Assembly: GCA_019454045.1 (NCBI GenBank)
Contig: SKCR01025351.1
Span: 1 to 64,000 of the forward strand
DNA: 64,000 nucleotides
Reading direction: 5' to 3'
Source of the DNA: Zanthoxylum bungeanum
Taxonomy: Eukaryota > Streptophyta > Magnoliopsida > Sapindales > Rutaceae
Below the pieces are notes generated by a model. It was not told the origin of the DNA. It made no database searches and worked only from the letters and a program-made list of their open reading frames with translations. Of the stretch, positions 56,148-64,000 are shown piece by piece. The translations under genes were made by a program, and so were the position numbers. Each line of letters begins with the position of its first letter. Positions within the stretch are counted from its first letter, which is position 1.

Positions 56148-57248
56148 TCATCCTCCTACACTTCTGTTAGGTGGTGGCTGAGGGGTAGATGGGGTAGCAC
56201 TGAAAGATGGTAACTGGTCTGCTGGTATCGGACAGTCCCTCTTCAAATGGCCCATTTGTCCACACCGATAACAACATCTACTCTCAGATCGATAAGTCCT
56301 GGTATGAGCTCGTCCATATATCGAACATAATGGTAGACTTCGCCCAGGCTGGGCTACTGAGGGAGAGGAAATTGCGTGAGAGGCGACACTCTGAGCCGGC
56401 CTATGATCCTGACCCCCTTGAACTGAACCCATGTCTCTGCGTGCCGTAGGCGGAGCTGATATCTACTGCTGTCCGCTAGGGCCACTCTGCTGCGGCCTAG
56501 CCCTCTCCTCTGATCTGGGTTTCTTTCGAGACTCCCTCTATGATTGTCTTTCTCTAGCCCGCGCTTCAAACCGCAAAGCATCATCTAAAACTTGGGTGTA
56601 GGTAGTGGCCTCTGTGAAGTGAATGAAATAAGTAATCTCGAAGCACATTTACAAATCTCTTCACCTTTATTTCCTCTGTACTGATTAGATGTGGGGCATA
56701 ACGAGACAATCGGGTAAATCGTATATCATACTCAGAAACTGTCATATGCTCGCCCTGTACCAGCTGTTCAAACTCTCGGGCTCTAGCGTCTCTGATACTC
56801 TGTGGCAAAAATATGGACAAGAAAGTTGTACTGAACTCAACCCATGTCAATGGTGGAGCATTTCGTCGCCGACCGTCTCGAAAAGACATAAACCATGTGT
56901 TGACGACATCTTTCAGCTGAAAACTAACTAAATCCACTGATCTCTCCGCAAAACACCCCAAAATTATACATAATCGGTCTGATTCCTCAATGAAACCACA
57001 ATGATCAACTAGGCTAATGCTGCTACTGACTGCTGAATCTGCTGTAAACCCACAACTATTGGGTCATTAGGTTGAACCACCGGTGTTTCTCTACGTTCTC
57101 CTCCACCATTCTCATCAACAGACTCCACTATCTGCCCCCTATCTGGCTCAGGGGGAGGTGCGAGTGATCTCTGATCCGGATCTATGCCCTGAGGCGCCCT
57201 ACCACGCCTAGGTCTACCACTGACTCCAGTTCTTCCCTTGGGTGGCAT
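56148..57248 (-). pseudogene. gag: gag of element D, three frames
   Basis: N-terminus MPPKGRTGVSGRPRRGRAPQ at 57248; capsid part (56581-56961) with FQLKDVVNTWFMSFRDGRRR, PPLTWVEFSTTFLSIFLPQS and EYDIRFTRLSRYAPHL; zinc knuckle CCYRCGQMGHLKRDCPI (C-x2-C-x4-H-x4-C) in the 56148-56432 frame. Shifts near 57000 and 56590 separate the parts. Confidence 0.8.
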
Positions 57249-57378
57249 GGAATCTAAGAATTAAGAGAAAAAGAATAGTCAATTACATTTAAAGGAATTT
57301 TAACTAATCAGAATGAGACATAACTCGAGATAAGGTTACTAGAGTAAACAGCCTCTTATATATAGTAGTACCCCGGGT

Positions 57379-57383
57379 ATACT
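57379..57383. other. Target site duplication of element F, left
   Basis: ATACT, identical to 62086-62090. Confidence 0.85.
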
Positions 57384-58186
57384 TATGGGAACACAGAAAC
57401 TGGGCGACGCATGTTGTCCCGGGCTCGCGGCCTGGTTGGGAGTACGGAGTAGCCCGCGGGGGGACTAATCTGGTCCTTCTCAGAGGGCCGAGTCTGCATT
57501 TTCAGAAGCTGGCTCCTCCAGCGATCCACATACTCCTTGAAGCTTTCCTCCGGCTTCTGCTTAGTGTTCTCCAAATCACGGAGTGACAAATCAATCTCCA
57601 AGTCTGTAACATACTGTTTCAGGAAGGCATCTGCTAGTTCCCTCCAATCTTCCTTAAGCTTTTTCTCGAGGCTGTGATACCAAACTACCGGTGCCCCCTC
57701 AAGTGACATCCCAAACATTTTCTGCACCTGGCGCTGTGACAAGACCACTGAACTCATAACTGAAACATATTGTCGAAGATAGACCCTCGGGTCCCCATTC
57801 CCATTGAACTTGGCCATATCCGGCATCTTGAACTGAGCAGGCAATTGTTCCTCAAAGGTCATCGCCTCATAGTCTAGTAAGTCTTCATCCTTACCCTTCA
57901 TCTTACAGGTAACGAACTCTACCTGGTCACAGAGTTTCTGTATCTCGGCCTGAGACCCGGCTACTCTCCCAACGTCATATTCAGCCATATCATCATCAAA
58001 AGCGGGGATGTCATCCCCCAACCCGTTCGGAGGCTCCTCACGTCTTACATTCTCAAAGTTTCCCCCAGCACGGGGCACATCCATATTTTCCATGGCCGTA
58101 GTCAAGGCTTGCAACTGTTCGGTAATTTTGGCGAAACCATTCTCTAGCTGATCTACGCGAGATATCTCGTTTTCTGATCCACTCAT
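57383..58186 (-). CDS. gag-LTR fusion ORF of element F
   Basis: Open for 267 codons from ATG 58186. Residues 1 to about 240 match E's Gag (MSGSENEISRVDQLENGFAK ... FKEYVDRWRSQLLKMQTRPS), with no frameshift, including the stretch where E is shifted. After PSEKDQI the frame enters LTR sequence and reads PPAGYSVLPTRPRARDNM to a stop that overlaps the target duplication. The Cys/His motif is lost. It could make a truncated capsid protein, but expression is unproven. Confidence 0.6.
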   Translation of the reverse strand: MSGSENEISRVDQLENGFAKITEQLQALTTAMENMDVPRAGGNFENVRREEPPNGLGDDIPAFDDDMAEYDVGRVAGSQAEIQKLCDQVEFVTCKMKGKDEDLLDYEAMTFEEQLPAQFKMPDMAKFNGNGDPRVYLRQYVSVMSSVVLSQRQVQKMFGMSLEGAPVVWYHSLEKKLKEDWRELADAFLKQYVTDLEIDLSLRDLENTKQKPEESFKEYVDRWRSQLLKMQTRPSEKDQISPPAGYSVLPTRPRARDNMRRPVSVFP

Positions 58187-58339
58187 ATCTTTTACCGGTC
58201 TTTTAGTGGGTCTTCCCTCTTCCCTAACCCAACGAGACTCTATGATATCTTTTAGACATAGAGGGTGTTAACAGGATATATGTATGCATGAGATGAATGA
58301 GATGCATGCGATACAAGGAATATCAATTCATTAAATTTT

Positions 58340-58790
58340 CACACAAATCGGCCCATCAACATTTTAGAAGCTTTTGGGCTAACTGTCATAGGAGTGAACT
58401 CGTCCCAGTTTAAATGGCCCAACAAGTCCACATCTCATGGAAAGAAGTCCAATCGTATCCAAATGATAATGTTCCTAAACACAAACATATAATGGCCCAT
58501 TGGCGTTTTAGAAGCTTTTGGTCCAATCATCAGAAGATACATTCTTGTCCCAGTTTAAATGGCCCAACAAGCCCATACCTCATGACAAAAGGTCCAAATG
58601 GCTCCAAACGACAATGTTCCCAAACACAAGCATACAAAAATAATTTCTACAGAGTGGCCCATCAACATTTCAGAAGCTTTTGGCCCAATTGTCATAGGAT
58701 ACGAACTCGTCCCAGTTTAAATGGCCCAACAAGTTCGCATTTCTGACAAGAGGCCCAACTGCATCCAAATGAGGATGGTCCACAAGCACA
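58340..58790 (-). repeat. Leader repeats of element F
   Basis: Four units with CCCAGTTTAAATGGCCCAAC (near 58405, 58550, 58710 and further) match the leader array of E at 36240-36705 on the other strand. ORFs in this stretch are by-products. Confidence 0.7.
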
Positions 58791-59309
58791 AGGAAATAGT
58801 TGCTATAGGCCATACAACCCTGGTCTACGTGTGGGCTTGCGGGAGTGTAGACAAAGACTCTCGCTGGCGAAAGATTGCCCACAACTAGGTCTCCCCACTC
58901 AAGGGTTCGACCGACCAAGTGACCGCACCTTTTTTATACACTAAGGTACGTGCCAACGAGTTATGGTGTGTGACTGACTGTCAGATGGATTTCCCGTTGT
59001 AGATTCCCCAGAGGGAGGGTGGAGCGAGGCTCTCTTAAGTACCCTAGCCTTTTAGGCTCTTATCATTTGGTGACAGGAATAAACAACGGGTCCTCCAAAT
59101 TAGTCCATCACAATAGGCTACGAGTAAATGATTATCTAGGTGCCTTCACAGCTTTTCCTTATAGAAAGGTAGTGAATGAAGGAAGACACCAAACCATTAC
59201 CCAGCCTTAAAAATGCCTTTGATTAAACCCCTTTTAACCCACAGTAGACACGGTTAATTAAAGCACAAATCATAATATTACAAGACATTATTTCGGGGCC
59301 AATTCTCTA

Positions 59310-59327
59310 TCCCCAGTGGAGTCACCA
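59310..59327 (-). other. Primer-binding site of element F
   Basis: Minus strand TGGTGACTCCACTGGGGA, one base different from E's site. Confidence 0.7.
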
Positions 59328-59330
59328 GAC

Positions 59331-62085
59331 TGTGGGAACACAGAAACTGGGCGACGCATGCTGTCCCGGGCTCGCGGCCCGGTTGGGAGTACGGAGTAGC
59401 CCACGGGGGACTAAACCGGAGAATAATGGAGTCGCCACCCGGTGTGAACCGGGAAAATAATTTAAGGCCGCACTCACCCCTCGCAAGGGAAGACCTCAAA
59501 CCGTTGGGTTCGGAATGGTCCCTTACTTATGCCACTTGTAATAAAATGATTTGTGCGATAATTTAACCAGGCCTAAGCAACATTTATTTCCAAAGATAAT
59601 TTACTCCTAAGTTCGCATGCATAAGTACAAAGCTCATATCTAAGTTTGCATATGACATATTTTTCATGTTTGCATACAACCTATTGACACATAATCTATG
59701 TCCGAATTTGCATGCATAAGGGTTAATTAACATACGGCAAGCATACAACTTAATAAACACATTGTACTCATACATGTAGGGGGTACAGATAAATGACAAT
59801 GGCATAATCATGCGTAATAAAGAGAAGCAATCAGGTTCGTAATACGAAGGGATAACTAATAGGGAAAATTATGCATAAAATATGATGAAAATGACTCAGT
59901 TCAGTGTGTGCGCGTTCGTGTATCGTTCGTAAATGCGTTCGAATGGTAAACAGAAGGTTCGCGTTCGTATAGCGTTCGAAAACACGTTCGAATGGTAAAC
60001 AGAAGGTTCGCGTTCGTATAGCGTTTGAGAACGCGTTCGAACGGAACCAGACCTGATGCATGATAAAACTAAGAAAATGCGTGCGCGTTCGAGTAGTGTT
60101 CGAAAACGCGTTCGAACGGTAAACAGAAGGTTCACGTTCGTATAGCGTTCGAGAACTTGTTCGAACGAAACCAGACCTGATGCATGCAACACATACATAG
60201 ACAAACAAATCCACAATGTAGGACCTCACGTATCTGATTGAACTCATTCCCATCCAATCATATGTACCTCGCCCGGCGCGGCAAAGCATCGTGGTAAATG
60301 ATTTTAACCTCTCGAAATAGAGGACCTTTAATCGCACTTACTAAGCCCATGCGCTAATAACACAATGCATATAAGAGATAAAGACAACAATATCGGACTT
60401 CGTATACCCGATTGAACATATCTCACATTCAATCGAATATACATCATCCGGCGCGGCATAACATCTTAGTAAAGGATTTTAACCTCTTGAAATAGAGGAC
60501 CTTTAATCGCACTTACTAAGCCCATGCGCTGATAACACAATGCATATAGGAGATAAAAAGAACAACAATATCGGACTTCGTATACCCGATTGAACACATC
60601 TCACATTCAACCGAATATACATCATCCGGCGCGGTAAAGCATCGTGGTAAAGGATTTTAACCCCTCGAAATAGAGGACCTTTAATCGCACTTACTAAGCC
60701 CATGCGTTTTACCTCGTCATTACTCAAATAACATGCAGAAAATAAATAATGATAATAAACAAATCAAGGTAATCATGAAATAAAGTATGTGCCGTATACT
60801 CAAGTGGTACGTGGAGTTGTATCCCGAGTACAGATCATACTACCGTCCATTCGGAATCGGTTATGAAATTTATGTCCGGGTTTCCATCCTATATACCACA
60901 AGAGGCGACACATTCATTCATTCAAGGGCCACAACACACATTATACAATGACTCTCATGCGAATAATATTCAATAAACAATTAAAAGATGAATATAAACT
61001 AATGAGAAAGGTGCCCTCAGGTCTAACCTTTTATGTTGACTCTCGGAAGTACCGTACACGGTTGTCGGAATGGTGGATGCTCCGCAACTCCTCCGGTTCA
61101 CTGGTTCAACATTTTCTCTTGCTTTTTCACTGCTCAAGCTACCGTTTTCGCTCCGTTTCACTGCTGTTTTGCTGTTGTCTTACTGCTGCTTTACTGCTGT
61201 ATTTTGGTCACTGTTATTGGTGTTTTAGGCTACTGTTTTTGCGGTTAAAGGGCTGCTGTTTAGGTGTGATTTGGGCTGCTGTTTGGACGTGATTTGGGGG
61301 CTGTTTTGGTGAGGTAAAGAGGCTGTTTGGGATGTGTTTTGGTCACGGCAATGGGGGTCATTTGGTTTGTGATTTTCGGTTATTGAGAGTGAGGGAGGGC
61401 GAGAGAATTCTTTATTGCTTGTAGCTTTTTTATATGTGGATGCTATGAGTTTTCTTTTGTGAATGAGCTAGGAGGTGTCAAGGGTTGGAATTGAGTTTCT
61501 TTTATAGGCAAAGGGCTAGGGTTTCCATGTGCTTGTATAGGAAGGAGACCAATTAGTGTCTTGCAATGAAAGTATATATTTTAATTGGGGGACATGTTTG
61601 GTTGGTTTAGGAAGTTAATATATTTAATTTGTTTTGATTAGGCATGAAATTTATTTAGTTTGGTATATAATATCTTGATTGATTTTAATTAGGCATGATT
61701 TTATTTGATATTTATTTTAATTCGATATGTGATTTTTAGATTTTATTTAATTCCCCATGTGTTAAATATGTGTTTTATTAATTTGGATGTGTTTTATGGG
61801 CTTGGTGGGCTAATTGGGCTTGGGTGTGAGGCTAGCAGCAAAACCAGAAATACCGACGCCGTTCGAACGCCGATTCGAACGTTACACGAACGCCCGCAAT
61901 CGTTCGAACGTGGCCACGAACGCAGCACGAACGAAGACAGTGAACTTGTGAAATGAATTTGATGACATACTTATTCTGAATTTCCCCTTCCGACGTCCGT
62001 TTCCCGCGATTTCCGTGACTTAAAAGGTAGTGTCTCCAAATGAGACTCATCATAGGGACTTATATGCAAAAATGCAGTGCCTACA
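59331..62085 (-). repeat. 5' LTR of element F
   Basis: 2755 bp, TGTAGGCACTGC (62085) to TGTTCCCACA (59331) in element direction. It has the CGTTCGAACG units (59905-60180) and three units of about 178 bp (60240-60715), as E has, but clearly diverged from E's. The ORFs at 59831-60337 are repeat artefacts. Confidence 0.85.
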
Positions 62086-62144
62086 ATACTATTTATACAA
62101 GACAATGCTCCTCCTTCACTGCAGTCACTGACTCCATAGACCAT

Positions 62145-62156
62145 GCTCTGATACCA
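62145..62156 (-). other. Primer-binding site of element D, Met-tRNA type
   Basis: The minus strand reads TGGTATCAGAGC, a full match to the initiator-Met tRNA end, four bases from the LTR edge. Confidence 0.8.
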
Positions 62157-62160
62157 TCTT

Positions 62161-64000
62161 TATAACATCCCCAGAATGGGTATGTTACCGACAAGCAACA
62201 GATCACACTGTCGCCTAAGCCTTTAAATCATGCAATAGAATCACTTACTCTTATCTTAATGATATGCAGATTTATAAATATTCACACATGCAAACTTAAT
62301 AATTTGAGATGACTTAAATGCGAGATCAAGAAACAAAACATATATATATATATATAGTGTGTATACATCATCAGAACATGTCAATGATACGAAAAAATGA
62401 CGTCCCAGATAACTATATTCTATATGAATATAGATCTAGAAAGATGGACCCCATGACTAGTGACTACAGCATAACACTTGTCCTCGAGTTGGGTCTCCAA
62501 AGGTTGCGCGTGGCTTACCAAAAGACTGAATCCTGCAAAAAAAGCTTGGAAATGGTGGGGGTGAGTCATATGGAACTCAGTGAGTGGAGCTACAAAAAGA
62601 AGAAACTGAATCAGTACAACTATTTAAAATCATTTAGTCTTAAAACGCTTCTGAAATCCATGTTTGAAAACTGGTTCTTTTCTTTAAACTTGGGAAAACC
62701 ATTTTCTAAAATACTTTCTGTATAAAATCTATTGTACTGTAGAAAACCTTATGTATGGGGGTGTTACGTATCTTCGTCCCCCCATACGCCTAACTAGTGG
62801 TCTTAGGGCGTTACGTATCGCCGTCCTCCAAGCCACTGAACTAGAGCCGGTAGTGCTGATCCATGCTAGGGTTATGCATCGGTCGGTTCGGTTGTTAATT
62901 CTTGATTTTTTAACCGAACCGAAATTTTTCGGTTAAGTAAATGTGTAACCGATTTAACCATATTATGACACATAACCATTAACCAATTTAACCATTATCT
63001 TTTAGTCGGTTTTGGTTAATTCGGTTATTAACCAGTCCAACAAATATAAATTCATCAACTCAACATTCAACAAAGAAATTTAACACAAATATAAATTCAT
63101 ATTCATCAAATTTAATATTTAACCCAATATTATGAAATTTTGGGTTTCTTAATAGCCAATAATTTAATAATTTATATAATTTAATAGACCCGTCCAAGGT
63201 TCCGGTTCGGAACCGGAACCGAACCGGTTGGAACCGGACGGTTCCGGTTCCAATCGGTTCCGGTTTTGGAATCGAACCAGAACCTGACCGGTTTGGTTAG
63301 GGTTCTTACCCTGACCGAACCGGTTGAAACTGCTGGAACGAACGGTTCTAGCGGTTCCAAGACGAATTCTAATCCCCAATTAATGTTTAAATCTCAATTT
63401 TTTTATTTTCAAAAAAAAAAAAAAAAAAAACCGAAGGGAACCGGAACCGGAATCAGAACCGTACGGTTCGATTCTGGTTCCGGTTACGATTTCGGTTCCA
63501 CACTTGTGGAACCGAAAACCATACGGTTCGATTCCGGTTCGGAACCAGAACCGAACCATTGCCACCTCTATGTCTGTCAATTCCATAAGTCAGAGCTAAG
63601 GTGGGTTTTTCCCTCATGCCCCGAAAAAACATAAAACTCATGCTTTCAAATCTTGAAATTTTCTAAAACTTTCTTACATAAGAAATAACTGATAATTCAA
63701 TAAGGTTAATTCCCTAAAGCATTTAAAAATAAATCTTGAAATAAAGCTTGGTCAATAACAAGTAAATATAAACCAATTTGAAAGAAAAATCTCCACTCAC
63801 AGATTTGAAGTCTGGTCAACTCTGTTTCACGTCGCTGGGGAAGAACGCAGCTCCTGATGAGTATCTATTCCGAATAAACTGGGTTAGAACATAAGTTAGA
63901 AAATATGGTTCGACATTAAATTAAGTCCCTTATAATGTCTTAAATCTCTTTGGGTGAAGTATAAAACAAATAAAATAAATAAAATTTTAAACTTTTAGTC
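62161..64000 (-). repeat. 5' LTR of element D, incomplete at window end
   Basis: It starts TATAACATCC (worn TGTAACATCC) and follows the 3' LTR, with about 100 extra bases at 62336-62440 (a TA-rich insert) and the hAT-like segment at 62867-63570. About 1 kb remains beyond the window. Confidence 0.8.
62867..63570. mobile_element. hAT-like non-autonomous segment replacing part of the D LTR
   Basis: The left end TAGGGTTATGCATCGGTCGG and right end (reverse) TAGAGGTGGCAATGGTTCGG resemble hAT termini. The body is packed with GGTTCGG/CCGAACC (62880-63010) and GGTTCCGG/CCGGAACC (63190-63550) repeats and an A run at 63408-63430. No 8-bp duplication is seen, and about 95 bp of LTR present at 51175-51270 is missing here, so it may be two elements plus a deletion. 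ORFs in it are repeat artefacts. Confidence 0.5.

Larger units (their letters stand above)
57384..62085 (-). mobile_element. Element F: internally deleted relative of element E
   Basis: 4.7 kb with a perfect ATACT duplication. In element direction: a full 5' LTR (59331-62085), PBS (59310-59327), the leader with GGGCCATTTAAACTGGG repeats, the first 240 codons of gag, then a jump straight into the last about 85 bp of the 3' LTR (57384-57467). One deletion removed the rest of gag, all of pol and most of the 3' LTR. It sits in the leader of D. Confidence 0.85.
50590..64000 (-). mobile_element. Element D: Tekay/Del-like chromovirus, minus strand, 5' end outside window
   Basis: 3' LTR 50590-52620, PPT (C-run at 52626-52638 on the + strand), gag-pol 52660-57248, leader split by F, PBS 62145-62156, 5' LTR from 62161 past the window end. 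The chromodomain-like end of integrase and the Met-tRNA primer place it among chromoviruses. Many frameshifts and a mutated RT active site show it is dead. Confidence 0.85.

Noticed and set aside
59831..60337. 168-codon minus ORF in F 5' LTR
   Set aside because: Frame through CGTTCGAACG tandem units; same artefact as in E.

Overview
The window is a block of nested transposable elements from a flowering plant, most likely a eudicot with a large, repeat-rich genome. The evidence is plant-type Ty3/gypsy lineages (Athila, Tat-like, Tekay/Del-like chromovirus), a CACTA fragment, hAT-like and foldback MITE sequence, and plant tRNA primer-binding sites. I see no ordinary host gene, rRNA, tRNA or CRISPR array. 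The species cannot be named from the sequence.

Layout. 1-7016: 3' part of Athila-type element A (+), with gag and protease debris, the C-terminus of integrase, then in the env position a small basic Cys-rich ORF and a frameshifted LONELY GUY (LOG) gene, then a 3' LTR. 7049-7648 and 26194-~26480: a damaged LTR (H) split by element C. 7649-26193: element C (-), a long non-coding LTR element with chromovirus-type LTRs. Its 3' LTR is interrupted by element B (9041-16779, -, TSD CTTGT) and its 5' LTR by a solo LTR (23004-24215). B is a short Athila-type element with no pol; it keeps a gag-like ORF and an intact, intronless 217-aa LOG gene. ~26500-32031: unassigned AT-rich DNA, a probable copia-type LTR, an RNase H fragment, a CACTA remnant and a foldback MITE. 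32032-48705: small non-autonomous element G (-, TSD TCATG), whose 3' LTR holds the 14.3-kb Tat-like element E (32427-46742, +, TSD CTAAT). 50590-64000+: chromovirus D (-), whose leader holds F (57384-62085, -, TSD ATACT), a deleted relative of E.

Main point. Two elements of one Athila-type family carry a cytokinin-activating enzyme gene of the LOG family in the place where Athila elements have env. Copy B is open from ATG to stop with the catalytic motifs present, and it ends in a basic patch followed by LDLNL, which looks like an EAR repression motif. B's LTRs have a promoter unlike A's, with nine or ten CACGTG (G-box/ABRE) cores within about 390 bp upstream of the TATA box. Copy A also has a 155-aa ORF whose Arg/Lys block and Cys cluster resemble the cysteine-rich nucleic-acid-binding proteins of carlaviruses. 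The region therefore looks like a retrotransposon cargo slot holding developmental or virus-like genes, moved in trans by an autonomous partner. The LOG identity is well supported; the viral resemblance, the EAR role and the regulation are inferences.

Insertion order from nesting: C entered H; B and the solo LTR entered C; E entered G; F entered D. Target-site duplications are perfect for B, E, F and G.
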